Origin: Myxococcales bacterium | GTDB taxonomy: Bacteria; Myxococcota_A; UBA9042 | Direction: 5' to 3' | Assembly: GCA_947491025.1 (NCBI GenBank) | Contig: CANLIC010000017.1 | Span: forward strand, 25,505 to 89,504 | DNA: 64,000 nucleotides | Shown: one piece after another, positions 1 to 8,620 of the stretch | How positions within the stretch are numbered: the stretch's first letter is position 1 | Layout of the letters: every line of letters begins with the position of its first letter | Program-made: the position numbers and the translations under genes | Notes under the pieces: generated by a model | Databases searched by the model: none | Seen by the model: only the letters and a program-made list of their open reading frames with translations | Told to the model about the DNA's origin: nothing

Positions 1-355
1 CGCGCAGGGCGTCTGGCCAGAGCGGCTCGGAATCAAGCAGGCCGGCGATTGGGCGCAGCTTCTCGACCGCAACTTGGGATTCAGCGGCAGCCATGCGGCG
101 CCAGATGACGCCGACCTCGAGCCGCCCCCGCACCGGGACGCTGACCCGACAGCCGACCAGCGCACCCAGCCCGTGCACGGGTAGGCCGTAGGTCAGCAGC
201 TCGGTGTCGGCTGCGACCGCAACCTCAACCACCTCTTGGAATGCGCCGCCTGCTTTCAGTTCCTCGCCGGCGCGCGGCCGAGGCCGACGGGATGCGGGAC
301 GCGCCGGCGGCGGCACGAGACTCTGTTGGCGGGGTTGGTGCGGGGGAGGCGGCAT
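1..355 (-). CDS. priA: Primosomal protein N' (PriA), N-terminal fragment
   Basis: This gene runs off the left edge and only about 118 N-terminal codons are present. Read on the minus strand from ATG at 355, the product has a Pro/Arg-rich leader of about 35 residues. It then enters the PriA 3'-DNA-binding fold: a VVEVAVAADTELLTYGLP strand, a GALVGCRVSVPVRGR turn and VEKLRPIAGLLDSEPLW, which match the start of PriA replication-restart helicases. PriA reloads the replicative helicase at stalled forks; the helicase domains lie outside the window. The ATG is the first in-frame one upstream of the conserved part but has no clear ribosome site, so translation could start elsewhere. It is divergent from nadC. 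The family call rests only on this short N-terminal domain. Confidence 0.7.
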   Translation of the reverse strand, partial: MPPPPHQPRQQSLVPPPARPASRRPRPRAGEELKAGGAFQEVVEVAVAADTELLTYGLPVHGLGALVGCRVSVPVRGRLEVGVIWRRMAAAESQVAVEKLRPIAGLLDSEPLWPDALR

Positions 356-490
356 CGCAGGCAGCGTGCGCGACCGTGGCCTCGCCAGCAAGGTGGGGTC
401 TGTCACACCATGTCCGACAGCGCACGACCAGCCCGGACGCCGCCCCTCGCTCCATTGCCAAGCGCGGGCGCCGCTCCTATCCTCCGCGCC

Positions 491-1336
491 ATGTGGTTTG
501 ACACCCCCGCCGTAAGAGCCCTCATCGACCTCGCCCTGCAGGAGGACATCGGCATCGGCGACGCGGCGACGATGGCGACGGTGGGCTCAACTGCACGGGG
601 CCGCGCCGAGGTCAAAGCCAAAAGCGCGACCATCGCTTGCGGCCTACCGCTGTTCGCGACCGTGATGCGGCGCGTCGATCCGGGCCTGCAGGTGCAGCTG
701 CTCGCGCACGAGGGCGAAACGGTCGATCGCGGTCGTGTCGTCATCGCCATCGAAGGGCGCACGGCGTCGATTCTCACCGCTGAGCGGACGGCGCTGAACT
801 TCGTCAGCCGCAGCTGCGGCATCGCGATGGCCACCCGGGCCGCCGTACAAGCGGTCGCCGGCACTGGCGCGACCATCCTCGATACACGCAAGACGGCGCC
901 GGGCTTTCGCATGCTCGACAAGTACGCGGTGCGGGTCGGCGGTGGCGGCAATCATCGCAGCGCGCTCGACAGCGGGGTGCTGCTGAAGGAGAACCACGTC
1001 ACCGCCGCGGGCGGGGTGGCGGCCGCTGTGCGCGCGGCGAAGGCGTCGTCGCCGCATCTGCTCAAGATCGAAGTGGAAGTCGAGTCCCTGGATCAGCTTG
1101 CCGAGGCGATCGCCGCCGGCGCCGACCTGGTGATGCTCGACAACATGGACCTCGACCTGACCCGCGAGGCGGTTCGTCTGGCCGCCGGCCGAATCCAGCT
1201 CGAGGCAAGCGGCAACATGACCACCGATCGCTTGCGCGCGGTCGCCGAGGCCGGCGTCGATTTCATCTCGATCGGCAGCCTGACCCACAGCGTCAAGGCG
1301 GCGGATCTGTCGCTGCGCCTTGTCGCAACAGCCTGA
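491..1336 (+). CDS. nadC: Nicotinate-nucleotide pyrophosphorylase (carboxylating)
   Basis: 281-residue quinolinate phosphoribosyltransferase. It converts quinolinate and PRPP to nicotinate mononucleotide in de novo NAD synthesis in the cytosol. The signature block is complete: DTRKTAPGFR at residues 131-140, LDKYAV just after, then GGGGNHR (150-156) and LLKENHV (164-170), which bind PRPP and quinolinate. Further on are KIEVEVES, VMLDNMD and EASGNM, the usual barrel-strand motifs, and the closing DFISIGSLTHS. Length is normal. ATG at 491 is chosen because it begins the family's N-terminal helix (ALQEDIGIGD); an in-frame ATG at 410 would add about 27 unconserved residues. It opens a same-strand run with birA, coaX and queE, with only 8 bases before birA. 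Confidence 0.95.
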   Translation: MWFDTPAVRALIDLALQEDIGIGDAATMATVGSTARGRAEVKAKSATIACGLPLFATVMRRVDPGLQVQLLAHEGETVDRGRVVIAIEGRTASILTAERTALNFVSRSCGIAMATRAAVQAVAGTGATILDTRKTAPGFRMLDKYAVRVGGGGNHRSALDSGVLLKENHVTAAGGVAAAVRAAKASSPHLLKIEVEVESLDQLAEAIAAGADLVMLDNMDLDLTREAVRLAAGRIQLEASGNMTTDRLRAVAEAGVDFISIGSLTHSVKAADLSLRLVATA

Positions 1337-1344
1337 GCACCGCA

Positions 1345-2223
1345 TTGGCCCCCACCGCCGCGCTCGACGCCCAGATTTCAGCCCTCCGTGCAGCGTGGGG
1401 CCGCGACGACGCCGATCGCTGGCAGCTCGTGGCATTGGCTGAGGTGGACTCGACGCAGCGCTTGGCGGCAGAGACGGCCCGGGTCTCGACTGGCCTACGC
1501 AGCCGCTGGCTGGCGGTGGTCGCAGCGGCCCAGCGCGCCGGCCGCGGCCGGGGCGACAAGGCCTTTGCCACCGCACCCGGCGAGGCGTGGACTTTTACGC
1601 TTGGCGCGGAGCTGACCCTGCCTGCGGATCGCTGGCCGATGGCGTCGCTGGTGGTCGGCGAGGCGCTGGCGCGAGCGCTGTCCGCCGCCTCCGGAGGCGA
1701 CGTCCGGGTCAAGTGGCCCAATGATCTGGTCGTCGTGCGCGACGGCGCCTGGCGCAAACTCGGGGGCTGCCTGAGCGAGCGCGTCGAGCGGCCTGGCCTG
1801 GCGCCGGTGTGGCTGTGTGGCGTCGGCATCAACCTTCGACGCGAGCAGCTGCCAGCCGATCTCGGCGAGGCGGTGGCCAGCCTCGACGACCTCGGCATCG
1901 ACACCGCCGACGGAGCGCCGGCGCTCCTCGTGGCGGTAGTGGCCGCCGTCCGGCAAGCCGTCGAGGCGTGGCAAGCAGACGGCGGCGCCCTCGACGTGGC
2001 GCGCCTCGACGCTCGATTGGCATTTCAGGGCGCGCCTGTGACGTTGCTCTTGGACGACGGGGGCGGACGCTGCGTGGGGACGCTGCTCGGCGTCGCGACG
2101 GACGGCCGGCTGAGACTGCTCGACGACGACGGGCACGAGCGCGTGGTGCTGCCGCTCGGCATCGCAGGTGCAGGCGGCACCGTCCCGTGGCACGCTCCTC
2201 CGCCGTTGGCGCGCGACGCATAG
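1345..2223 (+). CDS. birA: Biotin--[acetyl-CoA-carboxylase] ligase
   Basis: 292-residue class I biotin protein ligase. It activates biotin to biotinyl-AMP and transfers it to the lysine of biotin carboxyl carrier proteins. Visible motifs are VDSTQ near residue 35, the biotin/AMP loop AGRGRG (65-70), KWPNDL (123-128), KLGG (138-141) and GVGINL (159-164). There is no N-terminal helix-turn-helix before the catalytic fold, so unlike E. coli BirA it should be an enzyme only and not a repressor. The C-terminal SH3-like cap (FQGAPVTLLLDDG onward) is present. The start is a TTG 8 bases after the nadC stop; no ATG lies in a sensible place. Confidence 0.9.
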   Translation: MAPTAALDAQISALRAAWGRDDADRWQLVALAEVDSTQRLAAETARVSTGLRSRWLAVVAAAQRAGRGRGDKAFATAPGEAWTFTLGAELTLPADRWPMASLVVGEALARALSAASGGDVRVKWPNDLVVVRDGAWRKLGGCLSERVERPGLAPVWLCGVGINLRREQLPADLGEAVASLDDLGIDTADGAPALLVAVVAAVRQAVEAWQADGGALDVARLDARLAFQGAPVTLLLDDGGGRCVGTLLGVATDGRLRLLDDDGHERVVLPLGIAGAGGTVPWHAPPPLARDA

Positions 2224-2245
2224 CCTGCGTGCCTGGGGATCGGCC

Positions 2246-3022
2246 ATGCTGCTCGCGATCGACATCGGCAATACCAACACGGTCATCGGCGCCTACCGCG
2301 GCACAGAGCTGGTCGATCACGTGCGGGTCGAGAGCCGCCGGAGCGCCACCGAGGACGAGTACGGCGCGCTGATCACGACCTTGCTCGAGCGGCGCGGCAT
2401 CGACCTCGCCGAGTTGCGCTCGGCGGTCATAGGCTCGGTCGTGCCGCCGCTGACGGACGTGTTCGCCAGCCTGTGCCGCCGCTGGTTGCAGGTCCAGCCG
2501 CTCGTGATCGGCCCAGGCGTGCGCACCGGGATGCCTATCCTCTACGAGAACCCACGTGAGGTGGGCGCCGATCGCATCGTCAACGCCATCGCCGCCTACG
2601 CGCGCTCCGGGCGAGAGACCATCGTCGTCGACTTCGGCACGGCGACCACCTTCGACGTGATCTCGGCCCGCGGCGAGTACCTCGGCGGTGTCATCGTGCC
2701 AGGGATCGGCATCTCCGCCGAGGCGCTGTTCGCCCGGGCCTCGAAGCTGCCCCGCGTCGAGATCCGCCGCCCCGACAAGGTGATCGGCCGCACCACGGTC
2801 TCGGCGATGCAGTCGGGCCTGGTTTTTGGCTACATCGGGCTGGTCGAGGGCCTGGTCGCCCGCATCACTGCCGAGCTCGGGCAGCAGCCCTACGTCGTCG
2901 CCACCGGCGGATTGGCGCCCCTCATCGCTGGCGGCACCCAATCAATCGAGGCTGTAGACGAATTCCTGACGCTGGACGGGCTACGCATGGTCTTTGAGCG
3001 CAACGAGGAGCCCGCCCGATGA
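2246..3022 (+). CDS. coaX: Type III pantothenate kinase
   Basis: 258-residue CoaX of the ASKHA fold. It phosphorylates pantothenate with ATP as the first step of coenzyme A synthesis. The phosphate loop DIGNTNT is at residues 6-12, IGSVVPPLT at about 62-70, GADR at 107-110, and the substrate/base segment VVDFGTATTFDV at 127-138, followed by GGVIVPGIG and a C-terminal VATGGLAPLI. ATG at 2246 places the first strand correctly; in-frame codons upstream from 2168 overlap birA and are not conserved. The stop overlaps the queE start (ATGA), so the two are probably translationally coupled. Type III kinases are biotin-independent and resist CoA feedback; that is family knowledge. Confidence 0.95.
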   Translation: MLLAIDIGNTNTVIGAYRGTELVDHVRVESRRSATEDEYGALITTLLERRGIDLAELRSAVIGSVVPPLTDVFASLCRRWLQVQPLVIGPGVRTGMPILYENPREVGADRIVNAIAAYARSGRETIVVDFGTATTFDVISARGEYLGGVIVPGIGISAEALFARASKLPRVEIRRPDKVIGRTTVSAMQSGLVFGYIGLVEGLVARITAELGQQPYVVATGGLAPLIAGGTQSIEAVDEFLTLDGLRMVFERNEEPAR

Positions 3023-3696
3023 GCAAGGGTCGCGCGGCGCCACCGCGCGCCGTCGAGCGGGTCGGTGTCAGCGAGATCTATGGCTCGATCCAAGGCGAGT
3101 CGACGCACGCGGGACGGCCCTGCGCCTTTGTCCGTCTCGCCGGCTGCCCGCTGCGCTGCCGATGGTGCGATACAGTCTACTCCTTCGACGCCGGCGAGGT
3201 GCTGACCATCGACGCGGTCATCGAGCGCGTGCGCGCCCTGGGCTTGCCCCTGGTCGAGATCACCGGCGGCGAACCCCTCGCCCAGCCGGGATGCGCGCCG
3301 CTCGTGGCCGCGCTGTGCGAGCAGGGCTTCGAGGTGCTCATCGAGACGAGCGGCGCCTATCCCTGGGACCACCTCGATCCACGCGCCAAGATCATCGCCG
3401 ACCTCAAGTGCCCGGGATCTGGCGAATCGCACCGCAACCTATTGGACGCACTGGCGATTCTTCGACCCATCGACGAGCTCAAGATCGTCGCCGCCGATAC
3501 GGCCGATCTCGACTGGGCGCTGGCCAAGCTGCGCCAGGAGCTGCGGGGAGTGGCCGCGACCGTGCTTTGGTCGCCGGTGCACGGCGAGCTGGCCCCCGCC
3601 GATCTGGCCAGCTGGCTGCTGCGGGAGCGTGCCCCGGGCCGCATGCAGCTGCAATTGCACAAGGTCATCTGGCCAGAGGCGACCCGCGGCGTCTAG
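3019..3696 (+). CDS. queE: 7-carboxy-7-deazaguanine synthase (radical SAM)
   Basis: 225-residue radical SAM enzyme that rearranges 6-carboxytetrahydropterin to 7-carboxy-7-deazaguanine in queuosine precursor synthesis. The CxxxCxxC iron-sulfur motif is at Cys43, Cys47 and Cys50 (AGCPLRCRWCD). Preceding it is the family signature EIYGSIQGES (19-28) with the usual FVRLAGC lead. ITGGEPL and IETSG downstream match the SAM-binding strands, and DLKCPGSGE the substrate side. The length is typical of the short QueE type. The ATG overlaps the coaX stop. No queC, queD or queF is visible here, so the rest of the pathway must be elsewhere. Confidence 0.93.
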   Translation: MSKGRAAPPRAVERVGVSEIYGSIQGESTHAGRPCAFVRLAGCPLRCRWCDTVYSFDAGEVLTIDAVIERVRALGLPLVEITGGEPLAQPGCAPLVAALCEQGFEVLIETSGAYPWDHLDPRAKIIADLKCPGSGESHRNLLDALAILRPIDELKIVAADTADLDWALAKLRQELRGVAATVLWSPVHGELAPADLASWLLRERAPGRMQLQLHKVIWPEATRGV

Positions 3697-3704
3697 ACCT
3701 GGGC

Positions 3705-4898
3705 TCAGTGCGGGACGAAGGTCAGGCCGAGGCTGCCATCTTCGGCGCAGCGCACCGCGGCTTGGGTGCGTCCATCGAGCAGCGATCGGACTTGCGCGCC
3801 GACCAGCTCCAGTCGCCAGCCCTGCAGGCCGAGCCGCTCCAGCAGCTGGTCGTCGCCGCGGCAGCCGTCTTGGAGCGCTTCGACCACCTGCCGACGCTTG
3901 AGCAGCAGCTGCGCGGCGACGCCCTCACGGGCTGCGATTTCGTTGACCAGCAGCATCAAGAGCCCGGCGACGGCCTCGACACCCGGCTCTGGCGGCGGCC
4001 TGCCGGGCGGAAGCTGAACCGGCGCGGCGAGTCCCTTGCGGACCGCGTCCAGCCAGCGATCGGCGAATCGTCCCAGGTTGCGGTTGCCCATCCGGCGATC
4101 CGCGGTCAGCGCGTCGCGATCGCTTGGGGCGTGGCGCGCCATCGCTAGCAGCATGTCGTCGGGGACCAGGAAGTGCGGGACGGTATCCACTTCTCGGGCG
4201 ATGGCGTCGCGCTCTGCGGCCAAAGCCACCAGGACGCCGAGGTCCCGCGGCGGCAGCTTGCGTGCTGGGCCGATGCGTTGCCACGCTTGTTCGGGATCGC
4301 GACCGTAGCGATCGGGGCTACAGAGCGCGCGGCACTCTGTCTCGACCCACTCGGCTCGGCCCTGCTCGCGCAGGCGCCGCGATAGCCGCTGAAACAACGC
4401 CTCAAGGTGCACGACGTCGTTGGCGGCGTAGACGAGTTGCTTCTCTGGCAGCGGTCGACGGCTCCAATCCGCAAGCTGCGCACCCTTGGGCAGCCGCAGC
4501 GACAGCATCCCTTGCAGCAGCGGTGCGAGGCCGATCTGGAGCCCGTGGCCGCAGAAGGCCGCGGCAATTTGAGTGTCGAAGAGGCGCTCGAAATGCACGC
4601 CATAGACCGAGGCCACGATCTCCAAGTCGTTGTGCAAAGCGTGGCCGACGATCAGCGCGCCGCTATCCCGCATGCGACCGAAAAACCCGCGCAGGTCGAG
4701 ATCGGCGCGGGCATCGACCAGCGCCACACAGTCTGGCAGCGCCACCTGAATCAACATCAAGTGCGGGAAGTAGCTGCGCTCGCCGTGGAATTCGGTGTCG
4801 AAGCCGATCCGCTCTGTCGCCTCGATTCGCACACAGAGCGCGTCGAGGTCGTCCTGACGATCGATCCACAACGGCTGCGCGGCGAGGCCCTCGACCAT
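3705..4898 (-). CDS. rnd: Ribonuclease D
   Basis: 397-residue DEDDy 3'-5' exoribonuclease that trims tRNA and other stable RNA 3' ends. The metal-binding residues are all visible: Asp34 and Glu36 in GFDTEFHGE, Asp91 in GHALHNDLEIV, and Tyr157/Asp161 in YAANDVVHLEAL. An HRDC domain follows at about residues 205-290, and a second helical region completes the E. coli-like layout. ATG at 4898 is preceded by AGGAG at a suitable distance; an in-frame upstream start at 5108 would add 70 residues of Arg-rich, unconserved sequence. It is convergent with queE, with 8 bases between stops, and divergent from xseB. A TACCGT hexamer at 4944-4949 (minus strand) could be its -10 element, but no good -35 is visible. 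Confidence 0.93.
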   Translation of the reverse strand: MVEGLAAQPLWIDRQDDLDALCVRIEATERIGFDTEFHGERSYFPHLMLIQVALPDCVALVDARADLDLRGFFGRMRDSGALIVGHALHNDLEIVASVYGVHFERLFDTQIAAAFCGHGLQIGLAPLLQGMLSLRLPKGAQLADWSRRPLPEKQLVYAANDVVHLEALFQRLSRRLREQGRAEWVETECRALCSPDRYGRDPEQAWQRIGPARKLPPRDLGVLVALAAERDAIAREVDTVPHFLVPDDMLLAMARHAPSDRDALTADRRMGNRNLGRFADRWLDAVRKGLAAPVQLPPGRPPPEPGVEAVAGLLMLLVNEIAAREGVAAQLLLKRRQVVEALQDGCRGDDQLLERLGLQGWRLELVGAQVRSLLDGRTQAAVRCAEDGSLGLTFVPH

Positions 4899-5244
4899 GG
4901 AAGCTCCTACGCGATCTTGCCGCGCCCTGCGCGGCGACAGCGCACGGTAGCACGGTCGCGGGCGCACACCAGACCGCTGCCCAATCTCGTCGCGTGTCGG
5001 TCGCGACCGCGGGCCATTGCCTCTGCCCTGACCCCTCGTATGGGCGCCCTGCAGGCCCGCAAGGACGATGATGAGGCGCTCCGGGCCCGTGCCTGTCCGG
5101 GGATCCACGTAGAAGCACGCCCACCTTGGGCTGGCTCCGATTCAGGGCTGAGGTCGGCCCGCCGCGGTCTTTCGAGGCCGGCCTCCTTGCGTTACCCTGC
5201 GGCGCGCATCGGAGTCTCGGAACGCTTGGCGAGGGGAGGCGGAC
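4899..5244. other. Divergent intergenic region between rnd and xseB
   Basis: 346 bases with no supported gene; open frames crossing it are Arg/Pro-rich and unconserved. It should carry the rnd promoter (minus) and the xseB promoter (plus). The only recognisable element is the weak plus-strand candidate at 5170-5198. Confidence 0.5.
5170..5198 (+). promoter_or_regulatory. Weak candidate promoter for xseB
   Basis: TTTCGA, 17 bases, TACCCT. The -35 is poor, but the spacing and the TANNNT -10 fit other candidates in this window, and transcription would begin about 40 bases before the xseB start. Confidence 0.25.
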
Positions 5245-5487
5245 ATGGATCCTCGGCACGGACAGCACGACGGCCTGGGCTTTGAGGACTTGCTCGACGA
5301 GCTCGAGGCGATCGTCCAACGCCTCGAGGGCGGTGAACTCTCGCTTGAGGAGAGCCTGACCGCCTATGAACGCGGCGTCACCGTCTCGCGCCAGGCCGAG
5401 GCGATCTTGGGCGCGGCGGAGCGACGCATCGAGGTCCTCAGCGAGAATGGCGAGTCCACCTCGCCCCTGGCCGGCGACGCAGCGTAG
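5245..5487 (+). CDS. xseB: Exodeoxyribonuclease VII small subunit
   Basis: 80-residue XseB. It binds the large subunit XseA, forming the single-strand DNA exonuclease that degrades to acid-soluble oligonucleotides. The diagnostic helical hairpin is FEDLLDELEAIVQRLEGGEL followed by SLEESLTAYERG, then a helix to about residue 68 and a short variable tail. GAGGGGAGG lies just upstream of the ATG. The stop is 2 bases before the ROK kinase start, so the two are cotranscribed. xseA is not in the window. In many bacteria xseB precedes isoprenoid genes (ispA, dxs); that linkage is absent here. Confidence 0.92.
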   Translation: MDPRHGQHDGLGFEDLLDELEAIVQRLEGGELSLEESLTAYERGVTVSRQAEAILGAAERRIEVLSENGESTSPLAGDAA

Positions 5488-5489
5488 CG

Positions 5490-6458
5490 ATGACGCCGCT
5501 GCGATTCGGCGTCGACGTCGGTGGCACGAGGCTCAAGTTCGCGGCGGTCCGCGATGGGCGCGTGATCTGCCGCCACGTCGAGCCGACGCCGCGGGCCGGG
5601 GTGGCTGCGCTGGTGACGACGCTGGCGGGGGGCTGCGGCACGCTCGCCTCGGCAGTGGGCGAGTCGCCAACCTCGATCGGTCTCGGCGTCGCCGGCGTGC
5701 TCTCCGACGATGGCGCGCGGGTCCTGCAAAGCCCCAACATGCCCTGGCTCGACGGCGCGCCGCTGGCTGAGCTTCTGGCTACGGCGCTGGCTGTGCCGGT
5801 GCGGGCCGAGAACGACGCCAACTGCATCGGGTGGGGCGAAGCGCGCGCTGGGGCCGGCGAGGGCGCGCGGCGTGTCGCATGCTTGGCCCTCGGCACGGGG
5901 CTCGGCGGCGCGTTGGTGCTCGACGGGTGGTTGCTCCGCGGCGGTCGCGGCAGAGGCGGCGAGTTGGGCCACCTCATCGTGCAAGCCGATGGCCCGGCCT
6001 GCGGCTGTGGCGGGCGTGGCTGTGCCGAGCAATTCGCCTCGCAGACGGGCATCGCGCGGATGGCGGCTGAGACCGGCTGGGTTGGGGGGCTGGGTCTAAC
6101 GCCGGCAGCCCTGGTCCCGGCGCTCCTGGACGCCGCCCGCAGCGGAGACGCGATCGCTGCCGGCATCACCGACCGCGTCGGGGTGGTGCTGGGCACGCTG
6201 GGCGCGCGCCTCGACGCCTTGTTCGGCCTCGATCGCCTGATCATCGCCGGCGGCCTCTGCGCCGGGCTCGACCTCTTCGCGCCTGCGGCTTTGCGCGCCG
6301 CGGCTGCACTGGGCGATCGACCCCTGCCCCCGCTGGTCGCCGCCGCGCTTGGAGGGGACGGCGGGCCGGTCGGCGCCGCGATGCTCTTCGACGCGCCGCA
6401 GGTCGCCGCCACCGGAGTCATCGCCGAGGCTGCCGTTTCGGGGCGTGTCGACGCGTAG
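5490..6458 (+). CDS. ROK-family sugar kinase (glucokinase-like)
   Basis: 322-residue ROK kinase, most likely glucose/N-acyl-hexosamine phosphorylating. The ATP loop DVGGTRLK is at residues 9-16 and the catalytic Asp is in RAENDANC (Asp109). A second phosphate loop, LALGTGLGGALV, is at about 132-143. The zinc-binding ROK signature is intact: His161 in GELGHLIV and Cys171, Cys173 and Cys178 in CGCGGRGC, followed by AEQFAS. The C-terminal adenosine motif IIAGGLCAG is present. There is no N-terminal helix-turn-helix, so it is a kinase and not a ROK repressor. The exact sugar cannot be read from the sequence. The start is 2 bases after xseB. Confidence 0.85.
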   Translation: MTPLRFGVDVGGTRLKFAAVRDGRVICRHVEPTPRAGVAALVTTLAGGCGTLASAVGESPTSIGLGVAGVLSDDGARVLQSPNMPWLDGAPLAELLATALAVPVRAENDANCIGWGEARAGAGEGARRVACLALGTGLGGALVLDGWLLRGGRGRGGELGHLIVQADGPACGCGGRGCAEQFASQTGIARMAAETGWVGGLGLTPAALVPALLDAARSGDAIAAGITDRVGVVLGTLGARLDALFGLDRLIIAGGLCAGLDLFAPAALRAAAALGDRPLPPLVAAALGGDGGPVGAAMLFDAPQVAATGVIAEAAVSGRVDA

Positions 6459-6720
6459 CCCGCATCGCCTTGCCGAAGGCCCCTGCTGTCGACTCCTTGC
6501 GTTTGGGCCAATGGCGGTATGGCCCAGCCAGCGGATGGCGGCTCCCTTGGCCCTTGGCAACGGCGGAAGCGCCAAGGCAGCCAGGGCGTCGGCGCCCTCC
6601 GGGGGCAGTGCGGCCGCACCCACTGCGACGCCGGCAGAAGCGGATCGCGGCATGGCGCCGGACGCGGCGGGCGAGACGAGGCGCGAAGTGCAAGGAATTG
6701 CGGGGCAACTTCTAGATTGG

Positions 6721-6737
6721 GGATGCCTGCGGCATCC
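6721..6737. terminator. Perfect hairpin, possible terminator
   Basis: GGATGCC, TGC loop, GGCATCC: a perfect 7-bp stem between two convergent genes. No U-run follows on either strand, so intrinsic termination is uncertain. Confidence 0.4.
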
Positions 6738-6760
6738 GTCGCTGGCGGGCCAGCACCGAG

Positions 6761-6779
6761 CGGAATGCCACGGATTCCG
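6761..6779. terminator. Hairpin just after the vWA lipoprotein stop
   Basis: CGGAAT, 7-base loop, ATTCCG. It lies 3 bases beyond the stop of the minus-strand vWA gene and near the other hairpin. No U-tract. Confidence 0.35.
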
Positions 6780-6781
6780 TG

Positions 6782-8545
6782 CTAGAAGGTCTCGCCGCAG
6801 ACCTTGGCGTTCTTGATGTCGAATGCGCTCTCGAGAGCGGCCAGGAACTTGGCGGGATCTTCGGCGTCGGCGCCGAGCAGCTTCCCATTGCCGGAGATCG
6901 CGAGGCTCATGCTGTTCTTGACGTCAGTCGAGCCCGAGATGTCGACCACGTGAACGCGCACGCCAAACGGCTTGCCATCCGGAGATCGCAGCACGTTGTC
7001 CTTGGCCACTCCGGCGGTCACGGTGAACGTCGCGCGCGGATCTGCCGTACAAGTGCCCGCGCAATGGGTGGCCTCGCCGACTTGGGCGGTTGGCAAACAC
7101 GCCGCGCCGGTCTTCGAGCAGTAGAACCCTGTGATGGAGTACTTGGGCAGGCACTTGCCGCCGGTGCACACGATCGGCTCGTCTGAGGTGCCCCCGACGC
7201 AGTCGGCGTCACTTTGGCAGCCGAGCCCATACGCCATGCGCTTGGCCTGCACCCAGGGCGCGAAGTAGTTGCTCGCTGAGTTGCTCTCGCCGCCGTCGGT
7301 GAACAAGATCACAATGTTCTCGCGGCAGGAGCGCGACGGGTCTTTGCAGAGCCCGTCCTTGCACTGGTAGTTGACGTTGCCACAGTCGGCGTCAGCGGTG
7401 CACTTGCGCCCATCGACGACCACGCGGTTGCGTAGGTACTCGCCGACGTAGAAGAGCGTCTTGCCGATGGGCGTGCCTCCAGTCGGGCGGAGCTCGGGAT
7501 CGCTGTGGACCCAGCAGGTGCTCGAACAGCAAGTGCCGCCGCACCCGGCCACAGGCGTGCACGAGGAGGTCGTGCCGCCCGAGCAGTTGCCGGTGTCGGA
7601 CATCGCCTCGCTACCATCCATCCACTTGACGATCTGGGCCTTGTTGGAGGTCTTGTCGTCTTTGGGGAAGTCGACGCAGGCGGTCTCGTTGACCGAATCC
7701 CAGAACCAGGTCGCGCTGTCGCCCTCGACGGACTGCAGATTGGCGACGTCGGTGGAGAGCTTCGACTGGCCCTGGTAGTATCCAGAGGTGCAGCTGCCTG
7801 AGCCCGACTTGTAGTAGAGCTTCTGCGGGAAGCGAAAGAGGGCCATTCGCGTCACGGCGTCATCGATCTTGTCGAGCGCCTTGGTGAAGACCTGCTTGCT
7901 GACGTCCATCCGCGTGCAAGCCTTGCTCGGATCGCAGGTGGGCCAAGCCTGGCCGCTGGCGGAGCAGCTGTTGACCTTGCCGGTCATCGAGCCGGAGGTG
8001 TCGAAGACGATGAGCAAATTGTTGCTCACCGGACTGCAAGCGCCGTTGGTGCACGTCTGCCCGGGAAAGCAGTTGCTCTCGATCCAGCCGTCTTCCAGCG
8101 CGCCACAGGTGCCGATCTTGGAGCCGATGCACTTGGTCTCGCCCGCGCTGCAGACCTTGACCGGCTCAACATCTTCTTCGATTTCCCCCGCGCTATCGAC
8201 AGGTTCTCCGTCAACGCCCGCCCCGTCCAGCCCGCCGCCGTCGGTCGCTACCGCATCTGGCGTGTCCACGGGGTCTGCGCTGTCTGCGCCGCTGTCGGCG
8301 TCCCCGCCGATGCCATCTGCACCGGGTCCGGCGTCGTTGCCATCGGTCACGGCATCTGCCGCCGTGTCCAGGCCTTCGCCAGCGTCGAGGCTGTCCTCCG
8401 CCGGGCCGCCGCTGTCGCTGTTGACCGCGTCGCCAGCCGCCGTCTCAACTGCCGCGGCGACGTCTTCGCTGGCTTCTTGATTGGAGCAGGCCAGCGGCCA
8501 CGTGACCGCGATGATGCCAAGGACCCGAATCGCTCGCTGAGTCAT
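6782..8545 (-). CDS. vWA-domain lipoprotein (paralogue 1)
   Basis: 587-residue predicted lipoprotein. The signal peptide ends in the lipobox PLAC with Cys20. An acidic Ala/Asp/Gly-rich linker follows to about residue 130, then a small Cys-rich module (CSAGETKC ... CTNGAC). A von Willebrand A domain opens with LLIVFDTSGSM at about 177-187, a MIDAS metal site, with VILFTDGGES further on. Cys pairs of the type CTADADCG and CQSDADCVGG interrupt the vWA fold, suggesting disulfides and an exported location. It is a close paralogue of the upstream gene, with shared blocks GGTPIGKTLFYVGEYLR and DGKPFGVRVHVVD. ATG at 8545 has GAGG upstream; an in-frame ATG at 8614, 6 bases after the previous stop, is possible. 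The ligand is unknown. Confidence 0.8.
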   Translation of the reverse strand: MTQRAIRVLGIIAVTWPLACSNQEASEDVAAAVETAAGDAVNSDSGGPAEDSLDAGEGLDTAADAVTDGNDAGPGADGIGGDADSGADSADPVDTPDAVATDGGGLDGAGVDGEPVDSAGEIEEDVEPVKVCSAGETKCIGSKIGTCGALEDGWIESNCFPGQTCTNGACSPVSNNLLIVFDTSGSMTGKVNSCSASGQAWPTCDPSKACTRMDVSKQVFTKALDKIDDAVTRMALFRFPQKLYYKSGSGSCTSGYYQGQSKLSTDVANLQSVEGDSATWFWDSVNETACVDFPKDDKTSNKAQIVKWMDGSEAMSDTGNCSGGTTSSCTPVAGCGGTCCSSTCWVHSDPELRPTGGTPIGKTLFYVGEYLRNRVVVDGRKCTADADCGNVNYQCKDGLCKDPSRSCRENIVILFTDGGESNSASNYFAPWVQAKRMAYGLGCQSDADCVGGTSDEPIVCTGGKCLPKYSITGFYCSKTGAACLPTAQVGEATHCAGTCTADPRATFTVTAGVAKDNVLRSPDGKPFGVRVHVVDISGSTDVKNSMSLAISGNGKLLGADAEDPAKFLAALESAFDIKNAKVCGETF

Positions 8546-8620
8546 GCCTAGCCTCGACGCATGTTCCATGTGACGCGTACGGGGGCGCGCCTTCCTCGAC
8601 AATACCATATCCACGCCTCT

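Larger units (their letters stand above)
6459..6781. other. Convergent intergenic region
   Basis: 323 bases between the ends of the ROK kinase (+) and the vWA lipoprotein (-). No gene is supported. Two hairpins near the right end (6721-6737 and 6761-6779) look like transcript ends. Confidence 0.5.

Noticed and set aside
236..490. N-terminal extension of NadC
   Set aside because: The frame is open but Arg-rich and unconserved, and it overlaps the priA start region. ATG 491 fits the family length.
4899..5108. 70-residue N-terminal extension of RNase D
   Set aside because: It is unconserved Arg/Gly-rich sequence; a good AGGAG lies before ATG 4898.
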